This document shows positions 1 to 6,968 of a stretch of DNA of 8,210 nucleotides, piece after piece. The notes under the pieces are model-generated. The model was not told where the DNA came from. It did no database searches and saw only the letters and a program-made list of their open reading frames with translations. Numbering within the stretch: the stretch's first letter is position 1; every line of letters begins with the position of its first letter. Made by a program: the position numbers and the translations under genes. Source of the stretch: Micropepsaceae bacterium (GTDB lineage Bacteria; Pseudomonadota; Alphaproteobacteria; Micropepsales; Micropepsaceae); assembly GCA_025450355.1 (NCBI GenBank), contig JANWHR010000066.1, forward strand, positions 1 to 8,210. Direction: 5' to 3'.

Positions 1-1039
1 ACCAGTCCGGATCGACGGCCAGGGCGCGGTAGAAATTCATCGGGGCAGTCGGCAGATGCGGGCGCATGTCGGCATGGTTTTCCGGGTTGGGCGTGACCAG
101 CGGAATCGCCGACATTCTTGCCGGCCCGTAAGGGAGGTAGCGTGCTTCTTCCGCCAATGGCCCCGGGGCCGTGGCAAAGCGGATGAAATCGAGCGCCAGC
201 ATTTTGCGCGGATCGCCCTTCGGAATGCCAAAAACATCCAGCTGATACAGTTGCCCGTCCCAAATGGTGCGGACCTTAGGCTCGGCATCGAGATCGAATA
301 CGCGCGAATTCAGCGCCGTCGTCATTGCAACCTTGCCGGATTCAAGCATTTCCTCAGGCTCGGCCACGCGTTTCCACCACACAATCGAATTCCGGATCGT
401 GTCCAGCTTGCGAAACGCGCGGTTTACGCCTTCTTCGGTCGTCAGCACCGAATAGACGCGCCAGGGTTGAACGCCATCGGCAATCAGCGCCAGTTCGAGA
501 TTGTATTTTGGTCCATCATCCCTGAGACCACGCGGCCCGGGAAATCGCTCGAGATCAAAGAAATCTTCCAGCGTGCGGGGGCCGGCTTCGCCATAGCGCT
601 GCGAATCCCAGGCAATCACCTGGCTGTAAACGGCACTGCCCACCCAGCATCGGCCCAGTGCGCCAGGGACAAAATCGCGCCGGGCGGCCAATCCATTCGC
701 GCCCGGCGGCAATTCGATCCCGTCCAGCCGCTCAAGCAGTCCCTCGCGGCAAGCCTTCGCCGCGTCTTCGAGCTCCAAATCGACGACGTCCCATTCGACT
801 TTGCCGGACGAGACTTGCGACGCAATCTCCTTCACTCCGCCACCATAGTCGGTGACATTCACGTCCACATGGGCCTTGTCGGCGAAGGGGTGGAACAGCG
901 CAATTGTCTGTGCACGCCCATAGACGTCGCCCCAGCTCACCACGGTCAGACTCGGTGGCGGGCGGGACAGCCAGTAAAGGCCGCCGGTCGTGAGCGCGAC
1001 GATCGCGATTGCCGCCATCATCCAGCGCGGGACTTTCAT
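1..1039 (-). CDS. ABC transporter substrate-binding protein, spermidine/putrescine (PotD-like) class, 3' end cut by the window
   Basis: 346 residues are readable and the gene leaves the left edge in frame. From family layout I estimate only a few tens of C-terminal residues are lost. Such proteins bind a polyamine or similar solute in the periplasm and deliver it to an inner-membrane permease and ATPase. Residues 6-24 form a hydrophobic N-terminal segment; then comes the typical first strand LTVVSWGDVYG (31-41). Other class features are the WDVVDLE stretch (83-89), FFDLERFPGRVGLR (160-173), the ALIADGVQP stretch (184-192), MTTALNSRVF (239-248) with IWDGQLYQLD (259-268), and YLPYGPARMSA (301-311). 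Cys97 and Cys131 sit where I recall this class having cysteines, so a periplasmic disulfide is possible. There is no lipobox and no clear AxA cleavage site after the hydrophobic stretch, so it may stay membrane-anchored. The ATG at 1039 is the first start after an in-frame TGA and has only a weak, distant GAGG. It lies 15 bases behind the AsmA gene, suggesting cotranscription. Permease and ATPase genes may lie beyond the left edge. The exact substrate cannot be read from the sequence. Confidence 0.9.
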   Translation of the reverse strand, partial: MKVPRWMMAAIAIVALTTGGLYWLSRPPPSLTVVSWGDVYGRAQTIALFHPFADKAHVDVNVTDYGGGVKEIASQVSSGKVEWDVVDLELEDAAKACREGLLERLDGIELPPGANGLAARRDFVPGALGRCWVGSAVYSQVIAWDSQRYGEAGPRTLEDFFDLERFPGPRGLRDDGPKYNLELALIADGVQPWRVYSVLTTEEGVNRAFRKLDTIRNSIVWWKRVAEPEEMLESGKVAMTTALNSRVFDLDAEPKVRTIWDGQLYQLDVFGIPKGDPRKMLALDFIRFATAPGPLAEEARYLPYGPARMSAIPLVTPNPENHADMRPHLPTAPMNFYRALAVDPDW

Positions 1040-1054
1040 GAAGCGGGGTGGCCC

Positions 1055-2950
1055 TCAATTCGTCGCGGGCTTCTGCCTACCCAATAGGGACTTGAGAGAC
1101 AAGCCGGGCCGGGTCAGCGTGTCCAGGACAGCGCCGGTATCCACCCGCTTCAACAGCGACTTGCCGTCCGTTCCGAAGCGCGGTTTTTCCCACGAACCCT
1201 TGATGTAAAATGGAACTCCGAAACCGGAGTTGTGGCGGCCGGCGGCGGGTTTGGGATCGAAATGCAGATCCAGCCTGTGCTCCGGAAAGTCCACGTCGCC
1301 CGCGCCGTCGATCTCGACCGCCGAACTCGCCAGCTTCATGTCACGGCTATGCATCACGCCATCTTCCAGCGCAAAGCTGGCCGACAGGCTGCGGAATGGC
1401 GTTTGGGCGGTTTCCCCAACGGCCGCCTGGGGAACATCGCCCGAAAGGACCGTCTCAAGCAGATGCGCAACCGCGGCAAGGTCCGCGCCTTCCAGCGACC
1501 CATCCGCGACACTTATTTCGCCTTTGCCATTGAGATGCTGGACGATCTCGCGCGTCGTGCTGCCGTGCGAGGAAACGTCGAAACGAATCGCGCCGGTTCC
1601 GTCGATCTTGTTCACCCCCGCCAGTTGCGCGAGAAACGGTTTGGTCTTAACGCCGGAAATTTCCAGGGAATGGTGGAACACCGGCTCGTTGCCGCTGGCA
1701 TCCACCACGAGCGTCGCTGTGCCCTGGCCGCCAAAGGCCGCGATGCTGGTCATTTTCGCGTTCAAAACGCCATTCGTCAGATTGGCCTTCACCACCGCCT
1801 GGTCGAGCTTCATGTGCGGGAGAACCAGTCCACCCAGCACCAGCGTTACCTGCGCGTCCATGCTGCGCAGGCCGGAAAGCGCCAGCGGTGCATCGGGATT
1901 GGCCTTGCGCGCTTTTTGCGCCACGACCGTGTCGTCGGATTCACCCGGGGCGAGATAAGGATTGACGTCCACCCGATCGATGGTGGCATTGGCCTTGAGC
2001 GCGAGCTTTTCCCGGTTGGCGTCCACGGAGAAATCGCCATTCAGATTCATCGAATCGAAGGCGAGGTGCGCATGGGTCAGGGAATAAATTCCGTCGCGCG
2101 CCGAAAACGCGCCTTCCAGCGCGACAAGTCCGAAGCCATTGCCCGGCGGCATGGGATTGCCGAGCCAGGCCGCGAAGCTGCGCACCGAATGGGCACCCAG
2201 TTTCAGTGCGCCGGAGATGTTTCCCCTGCCGATCATCCCTTCAAAATCGGCGTTGATGACATTGGACGAGACCGAAAGTCTTGCACTGGTGCTGCGTCCG
2301 CCGAGCAAGGCGCCGAAATTCTCAAGCCGGCCGTCAATTTTCAAGCGCTCGCCGTTATAGGTTAGCCCGCCATCCAGCATCACCGGGAGTGACAGCGTCG
2401 GCCTCGCCACATCGGGCATGTCCAATGAAACCGAAACATCCTTGAACAGAGCAGTTTTTGCCGAACGGTCATCGACCCAGGCGATTTCGCTGTGCCGGAG
2501 GTTCAGATGGGAAAAGCCAATGCGGTCGAGTGCGGCGGCGTCGGCGCGATGACCGGCCGCGGGCTCTTCCCCAAAACTCCAGTTCGTAACGCCGTTCGCG
2601 CCGGTTTCCAGGTTGATCCTGGCATCCTGGAGCGTCAGCTCGGTGACTTCGAGATTCCCGGACATCAGAGGCGTAATTCTCGCGCCGACCACAACGCTTC
2701 CGGCCTTGATCATCTCAGGGTTTTTTGAGCCTTCCGGGTTGGCAACAGAAACATCCGACAGCCGTAAGCCGATATCGGGATAGATGTTCAGATGAATGGG
2801 ACCACGGATCCGGACGCCGCGCCCGAGCGCCGAACTGGCGGCACGCTCGATCGGGCCGCGCCAGATATTCACGGGAAGCAGGAAGGGCGTGACGAGGAGC
2901 ACCAGGACGGCGGCGAAAATCATCAATTCGATGCGGGTGCTGCGGCTCAT
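1055..2950 (-). CDS. AsmA family envelope protein
   Basis: This 631-residue protein has one N-terminal transmembrane anchor (about residues 8-27) and a long, beta-rich remainder predicted to face the periplasm. The N-terminal part fits the AsmA family: a helix followed by RGVRIRGPIHLNIYPDIGLRL (near 44-64), then the LSDVSVANPEG stretch. The C-terminal part carries the conserved AsmA region: GTGAIRFDVSSHG (451-463), a LNGKGEISVADGSLEGADL stretch (473-491), then FRSLSASFALEDGVMHS (519-535) and a closing FGVPFYIKGSWEKPRFGTDG segment (577-596). AsmA-like proteins are linked to outer-membrane lipid homeostasis, and larger relatives are bridge-like lipid carriers. The length matches classical AsmA rather than the very long TamB or YhdP types. 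The start at 2950 is supported by an AAGAG Shine-Dalgarno-like run three bases upstream. The small membrane protein lies 162 bases upstream on the same strand, and the solute-binding protein gene follows 15 bases downstream. The family call is firm; the specific role is inference. Confidence 0.93.
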   Translation of the reverse strand: MSRSTRIELMIFAAVLVLLVTPFLLPVNIWRGPIERAASSALGRGVRIRGPIHLNIYPDIGLRLSDVSVANPEGSKNPEMIKAGSVVVGARITPLMSGNLEVTELTLQDARINLETGANGVTNWSFGEEPAAGHRADAAALDRIGFSHLNLRHSEIAWVDDRSAKTALFKDVSVSLDMPDVARPTLSLPVMLDGGLTYNGERLKIDGRLENFGALLGGRSTSARLSVSSNVINADFEGMIGRGNISGALKLGAHSVRSFAAWLGNPMPPGNGFGLVALEGAFSARDGIYSLTHAHLAFDSMNLNGDFSVDANREKLALKANATIDRVDVNPYLAPGESDDTVVAQKARKANPDAPLALSGLRSMDAQVTLVLGGLVLPHMKLDQAVVKANLTNGVLNAKMTSIAAFGGQGTATLVVDASGNEPVFHHSLEISGVKTKPFLAQLAGVNKIDGTGAIRFDVSSHGSTTREIVQHLNGKGEISVADGSLEGADLAAVAHLLETVLSGDVPQAAVGETAQTPFRSLSASFALEDGVMHSRDMKLASSAVEIDGAGDVDFPEHRLDLHFDPKPAAGRHNSGFGVPFYIKGSWEKPRFGTDGKSLLKRVDTGAVLDTLTRPGLSLKSLLGRQKPATN

Positions 2951-3112
2951 GATCTCTTTCGCCGTTTGTGCCGGCTCAAGCGTGGTTGCGGTTCAGGGCA
3001 AAATTGCGTCGGTACAAAAGCCTTTTTCCGGCCGAAAACAAAGCTGCACGGTTAAACAGCAGCGCAGCGGCCCTGCCGAGTGACCAATTCGTGATTTTTT
3101 CGCCGAGGCCGG

Positions 3113-3274
3113 CTACTGCACGGTGCTTGGCTTTGTGCCTGCGGCTGGAGCCGAAGCGGTGGACTGGAGTGGTTCTGTTGCGCGTTTGGCGTAGAAATCG
3201 GACGCATAATAGAAGTATGCGAAGGCGGCGATGGTCATCGCAACTATCAGGAAGAACTGCCAGGCACGCCCCAT
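3113..3274 (-). CDS. Small single-pass membrane protein (53 aa), unknown function
   Basis: A 53-residue reading frame begins MGRAWQFFLIVAMTIAAFAY and ends TKPSTVQ before a TAG stop. Residues 6-24 form one hydrophobic helix, flanked by an aromatic cluster (FAYFYY, 18-23) and then a polar, Ala/Pro/Thr-rich tail. Arg3 before the helix favours a cytoplasmic N-terminus with the tail outside; this topology is inferred. The case that it is real rests on a textbook GAGGAG Shine-Dalgarno sequence five bases before the ATG, on the coherent hydrophobicity pattern, and on its place as the first gene of a minus-strand run leading to the AsmA gene. It is divergent from the MmgE/PrpD gene across 115 bases. 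I recognise no family. It could also be an uncleaved leader-like peptide. A chance ORF is less likely given the ribosome binding site. Confidence 0.68.
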   Translation of the reverse strand: MGRAWQFFLIVAMTIAAFAYFYYASDFYAKRATEPLQSTASAPAAGTKPSTVQ

Positions 3275-3389
3275 TTTCGCTCCTCAAATCGCCCGATTTC
3301 GCATTGGCGCCCGCCGGGCTGTTTCCTTTATTCTCCGCGCGGCGCTGCCTTCAAGCGCAATCTCGGCGCGAGCCAACGGAGAGACCTGA
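3275..3389. promoter_or_regulatory. Divergent intergenic region (miniprotein / MmgE-PrpD gene)
   Basis: This 115-base gap lies between two divergent starts, so by geometry it should hold promoters for both. On the plus strand, TTGGCG (3304-3309) and TATTCT (3329-3334) resemble -35 and -10 boxes, but the 19-base spacer is longer than ideal. I could not fix a minus-strand promoter by eye. Both genes have good Shine-Dalgarno sequences: GAGGAG on the minus strand, and GGAGAG at 3378-3383 on the plus strand. Confidence 0.4.
3280..3285 (-). promoter_or_regulatory. Strong ribosome binding site of the 53-aa membrane protein
   Basis: The minus strand reads GAGGAG, then CGAAA, then the ATG at 3274. 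Complementarity to the 16S anti-Shine-Dalgarno and a five-base spacer are near ideal. This site is the main reason to accept the short downstream frame as a gene. Confidence 0.7.
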
Positions 3390-4850
3390 ATGAAAATCGA
3401 AAAAATCGCGCTGTCCCGGCGCGCTGTGGTGACAGGCGGCGCTGGCGCCGCGTTCTCTCTCGCTGCGTTCAATCGCGCGCGTGCCGCCGCGCCGGACCGC
3501 GTTATTGCGATTCTGTCCGCCTATATGGCGGAAGCGGGCGCACGCAGACTGCCCGGCGCCGTGGCGGAAAAAGCGAAACAGATGATCCTCGACACCTTTG
3601 CGGCCATGATTTCCGGTTCGCAATTGCCGCCCGGCAAGGTGGCGCTGAACTTCGCGCGCAACAGCCAGGGCGAGAAAACCGCAACCATCGCCGCCTCCGC
3701 CCTGCTGTGCGGGCCGGTCGAGGCGGCCCTCACGAACGGCATGCTGGCGCATTCGGATGAGACCGATGATACGCATCCGCCATCGCAATCACACCCCGGC
3801 TGTTCTGTCGTGCCGTCTGCGCTTGCGACTGGCGAACGGTTCGGCGCATCCGGCGACCGATTCATGCGCGCGGTTGCGCTCGGATATGACGTCGGCCCGC
3901 GCGTCACCGAAACGCTCGGCAAGCTTCAGTATATGGTCGCGACCCACCGCAGCACGCATTCCATCGCCGGCACCTTTGGGTCGGCAGCAGCGGCGGGATG
4001 CATGGCCGGACTTTCCGCGCAGCAGATGCGCTGGCTGTTGTCGTACACCGCGCAAGCGGCATCCGGGCTCGCCTCCTGGCAGCGCGATCCGCAACACATC
4101 GAGAAGGCCTATGACTTTGGCGGCATGCCCGCGCGCAACGGCGTGACGGCTGCTCTTCTGGTGCAGGCGGGCGGCACCGGGCTCGATGACATTTTCGCCG
4201 GTCCCGACAATTTCCTCGACGCCTTCCGGCCGATGAACCCATCAGAAATGCTGATCGACAAATTGGGTGATCGCTACGAAATCCTGCGCACCGACGTGAA
4301 GAAGTGGACCGTGGGCGCGCCCATTCAGGCGCCGCTCGATGCCCTGCTGAACCTCATTCAGAAAAACCACTTCGCCGCGGATGATGTGCAGAAGGTTGTG
4401 GTGCGGGTCGCGACGGATGAGGCGTCCATCGTGGACAATCGGGAGATTCCCGACATATCGCTTCAGCACCTGATGGCGGTCATGCTGGTGGATGGAACGG
4501 TTTCCTTCAAATCCGCGCATGATCTGGCGCGGATGAAGGACCCCGCGGTGCTGAAGCAGCGCGCCAAGGTGGAACTGGTCCATGATGCCGGTCTGGAAAA
4601 ACTGATGCCGAAGCGGGTCGGTGTCGTCGAGGTGACGTTGTCCGGTGGCAAAGTGCTGAGCGACCGCGTCGAAACCGTCCGTGGCACGGCGGGAAATCCG
4701 ATGACGCGAGAGGAATTGATTGCCAAGGCGCGGGACCTGATCGTGCCGGTGCTTGGCGCGGCAAAATTCGACCGGCTGGTGGAAAAGGTTTTTGCGCTTG
4801 AACGCGTGAAGAACGTGACCGAACTCCGGCCGCTAATTCAAGCTGCTTGA
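3390..4850 (+). CDS. MmgE/PrpD family protein with twin-arginine (Tat) signal peptide
   Basis: The MmgE/PrpD fold includes 2-methylcitrate dehydratase and cis-aconitate decarboxylase, which act on small tricarboxylate-like acids. Many members have no known substrate. The 486 residues begin with a Tat-type signal: basic MKIEKIAL, then SRRAVV (9-14), a mild hydrophobic stretch to about residue 27, and ARAAA near 30-34 as a plausible cleavage zone. The mature part shows family hallmarks: AHSDETDDTH (120-129) followed by HPG (135-137), THSIAGTFGSAAAAG (189-203), KAYDFGGMPARNG (239-251), GGTGLDDIFAG (261-271) and LQHLMAVMLVDG (358-369). Length without the signal is normal for the family. The ATG at 3390 is supported by GGAGAG with a six-base spacer. 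Export of the folded enzyme through Tat is an inference from the N-terminus; most characterised relatives are cytoplasmic. It is transcribed away from the miniprotein and converges with ftsH, so it is probably monocistronic. Its substrate is unknown. Confidence 0.92.
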   Translation: MKIEKIALSRRAVVTGGAGAAFSLAAFNRARAAAPDRVIAILSAYMAEAGARRLPGAVAEKAKQMILDTFAAMISGSQLPPGKVALNFARNSQGEKTATIAASALLCGPVEAALTNGMLAHSDETDDTHPPSQSHPGCSVVPSALATGERFGASGDRFMRAVALGYDVGPRVTETLGKLQYMVATHRSTHSIAGTFGSAAAAGCMAGLSAQQMRWLLSYTAQAASGLASWQRDPQHIEKAYDFGGMPARNGVTAALLVQAGGTGLDDIFAGPDNFLDAFRPMNPSEMLIDKLGDRYEILRTDVKKWTVGAPIQAPLDALLNLIQKNHFAADDVQKVVVRVATDEASIVDNREIPDISLQHLMAVMLVDGTVSFKSAHDLARMKDPAVLKQRAKVELVHDAGLEKLMPKRVGVVEVTLSGGKVLSDRVETVRGTAGNPMTREELIAKARDLIVPVLGAAKFDRLVEKVFALERVKNVTELRPLIQAA

Positions 4851-4857
4851 GACACGA

Positions 4858-6768
4858 CTACACATGGACTGGCTGCGGCCGGCCGCCCTCCGGTGATTCG
4901 CCGCCGGCATGTTCGCCCGCCAATACCTCCTGGACCTGCCCAAGATCCAGTACCTCTCGTTCCTCCAAAGCGGCGGCCAGCGCAGAAAGCGCCCGGCGTC
5001 TCGCCTGGAGGATCTGCCGTGCCCGTTCATACGCGTCTTCGATCAGCGCGCGTACCTCGCCATCGATGATCCGCGCCGTATCTTCGCTGTAGTTGCGTTC
5101 TTCCTCTGAAGAAACGCCAAGAAACGCCAGTTGCCGCCGCCGGCCATAAGTCAGCGGCCCCAACTTTCCGCTCATGCCGAGCTGGGTCACCATGTTGTGC
5201 GCGATCTCGGTGGCCCGTTCGAGATCGTTCTTTGCGCCGCTCGACATATCGCCGAATTCCAGTTCTTCGGCGACGCGTCCTCCAAGGAGGATGGCAAGCT
5301 GATCCTTGAACTGCTGTTCCGTGGACAGAAACTTTTCTTCCACCGGCAATTGCAGCGTGTACCCGAGAGCCGCCACGCCATGGGGAATGATCGACACCTT
5401 GTGCAAGGGTTCTCCCGTCGGAACCGTCAGCGCAACCAGCGTATGGCCGGACTCATGGATCGCCACGCGCCGCTTTTCCTGCGCATTGAGCACCCTGTGC
5501 TTTTTCTCCGGTCCCGCGATGACCCGGTCGATGGCCTCTTCGAAATCCGGCATCGTTACCGCGGAATGGCCGTGGCGCAGTGCCCGGATCGCGGCTTCGT
5601 TTGCGATATTCGCGAGGTCGGCGCCCACGAATCCCGGAGTGCGCTGCGCAACGACGCGAAGGTCGATGCCATCGGCGAGTTTCATGCCACGGGTATGCAG
5701 CCGGAGAATGGCCCCGCGGTCGGCGAGATCGGGCTTGTCCACGATGATCTGGCGGTCGAAACGTCCGGCGCGCAACAACGCCTTGTCCAGAATCTCGGGA
5801 CGGTTGGTGGCCGCCATGACGACAACACCGGTCGAAGGATCAAATCCGTCCATTTCCGAAAGCAGCTGGTTGAGAGTCTGCTCGCGCTCGTCGTTGCCGC
5901 CAAGCCTCAGTCCGATGCCGCGCGCTCCGCCAATGGCGTCGAGCTCATCGATAAAAACAATGCATGGCGCCTTTTCCCGCGCTTGCTCGAACAGCTCACG
6001 GACCCGCGCCGCCCCCATCCCAACGAACAGCTCGATGAACTCCGACCCGCTGATGCTGAAGAACGGCGCATTCGCCTCGCCCGCAACCGCTCGGGCCAGC
6101 AACGTCTTGCCCGTGCCCGGCGGTCCTACGAGCAGCGCTCCTTTCGGCATTCGGCCGCCCAGGCTCCGAATCCGCGTTGGGTCCCTCAGGAAATCGATCA
6201 GCTCCTTCAGCTCTTCCTTCGCTTCTTCGGCTCCTGCGACATCTGCGAATGTCACCCGTACTCCGGCGTCGGCATGAATATGAATACGGTTGGCTCCCAG
6301 ACTGAGCATTCCACGATTGCGCGCGCGACTCGCGAACCAACCCCAGAACAGGATCATCAGGCCAAAGGGCAACACCCAGCTCAATATGAGTCCGAGCCAG
6401 TTCGTTTGCCGGACGACATTGAATTTTACTCCGTGCGCGGCCAGTGATTGCGCCAGCGCGTCGTCATCGGGCTTCTGCGTGATGAAGGTCTGGGGCTGGC
6501 TGGTTTTGGGATCGATTGCTGTGAGTGTCCCGCTGATGGTCTGATCGCTGAGCGTGACCTGCTTCACCATGCCCGCGTTCAGATCGGCCAGAAAGTCGCT
6601 GTACGGAAGCTGTTGCCGTGAGGAACTCTGCTGGCCGCTCCAAAACCACAGTATTCCGAGCGCCACCAATACGAATATCCACCAAAGATTTGTGCGTCGA
6701 TTCCCCGGGTTGCGCCGGTTGATCTCTACCGGCGGCTTTCTGGGCGTCTGGGGGACTCTGGCGTCCAT
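4858..6768 (-). CDS. ftsH: FtsH-type ATP-dependent membrane zinc metalloprotease, probably an accessory paralogue
   Basis: FtsH forms a membrane-anchored hexamer that unfolds and degrades membrane and regulatory proteins using ATP. The 636-residue product has TM1 (about 28-44), a small periplasmic domain with PYSDFLADLNAG (55-66), and TM2 (about 124-145). The AAA+ module has Walker A GPPGTGKT (215-222), the FVGMGAARVRELF pore region (248-260), Walker B IVFIDE (270-275), and a second region of homology around MAATNRPEILDKALLRAGRFDRQ (318-340) with candidate arginine fingers Arg333 and Arg336. The protease has HESGH (438-442) and a likely third zinc ligand, Asp515, in GAKNDL. All key residues are present. 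Departures from the housekeeping type are RAGRFDRQ instead of RPGRFDRQ, DELDAIGGARG instead of DEIDAVGRxRG, and HESGH instead of HEAGH. These point to an accessory FtsH lineage, which is an inference. The start at 6768 has only a weak, distant AAGG. A terminator upstream means it needs its own promoter. The family call is very secure. Confidence 0.96.
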   Translation of the reverse strand: MDARVPQTPRKPPVEINRRNPGNRRTNLWWIFVLVALGILWFWSGQQSSSRQQLPYSDFLADLNAGMVKQVTLSDQTISGTLTAIDPKTSQPQTFITQKPDDDALAQSLAAHGVKFNVVRQTNWLGLILSWVLPFGLMILFWGWFASRARNRGMLSLGANRIHIHADAGVRVTFADVAGAEEAKEELKELIDFLRDPTRIRSLGGRMPKGALLVGPPGTGKTLLARAVAGEANAPFFSISGSEFIELFVGMGAARVRELFEQAREKAPCIVFIDELDAIGGARGIGLRLGGNDEREQTLNQLLSEMDGFDPSTGVVVMAATNRPEILDKALLRAGRFDRQIIVDKPDLADRGAILRLHTRGMKLADGIDLRVVAQRTPGFVGADLANIANEAAIRALRHGHSAVTMPDFEEAIDRVIAGPEKKHRVLNAQEKRRVAIHESGHTLVALTVPTGEPLHKVSIIPHGVAALGYTLQLPVEEKFLSTEQQFKDQLAILLGGRVAEELEFGDMSSGAKNDLERATEIAHNMVTQLGMSGKLGPLTYGRRRQLAFLGVSSEEERNYSEDTARIIDGEVRALIEDAYERARQILQARRRALSALAAALEEREVLDLGQVQEVLAGEHAGGESPEGGRPQPVHV

Positions 6769-6926
6769 TGCAAGTTACGCCTTTTTTTCAGGATGAAACG
6801 ATATCGTGCCGATTCTGTATTCACCGGCCGTCGTAATAACGCGCGGCAGGCGGCCGGTTGATCGGGCCGACATCGGAGCGCCCGCGGCCGCGCAACAAGA
6901 TTTCGCGAACCAGGCGACAGAAGTGC

Positions 6927-6964
6927 AAAAATCCGGCAGGGCGCCGTGCGGGCGCCCTGCCGGA
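6927..6964 (-). terminator. Rho-independent terminator of the 222-aa membrane protein gene
   Basis: A perfect inverted repeat, CCGGCAGGGCGCC (6933-6945) and GGCGCCCTGCCGG (6951-6963), encloses a five-base loop. An extra T-A pair at 6932/6964 makes 14 paired bases. Reading the minus strand, the stem is followed by A and five T residues (6931-6927). It begins five bases past the TAA of the upstream gene. This is a strong intrinsic terminator and separates that gene's transcript from ftsH. On the plus strand no T-run follows the stem, so it looks one-directional. Confidence 0.92.
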
Positions 6965-6968
6965 GGAC

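Noticed and set aside
56..1087. Plus-strand open frame of 343 residues opposite the solute-binding protein
   Set aside because: Its product is Arg/His-rich with no recognisable domain, while the opposite strand gives a convincing binding protein. It is a GC-bias shadow.
1232..2365. Plus-strand open frame of 377 residues opposite the AsmA gene
   Set aside because: Composition is typical of an antisense frame in high-GC DNA. There is no Shine-Dalgarno support and the minus strand shows clear AsmA motifs.
3022..3037. TTTT-C-CGGCCG-AAAA near-palindrome upstream of the AsmA gene
   Set aside because: It has no loop to form a terminator hairpin and no flanking T-run in a useful place. It may be chance in the 162-base gap, where I see nothing else definite.
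4875..4886. Perfect 12-base palindrome GCGGCCGGCCGC
   Set aside because: It lies within the C-terminal codons of ftsH (Gly/Arg/Pro-rich) and is expected by composition. It has no T-run and no loop.
5131..6447. Plus-strand open frame of 438 residues opposite ftsH
   Set aside because: It is long, but lies fully antisense to an unmistakable FtsH. It has no domain of its own and an Arg/His/Gln-rich antisense composition.
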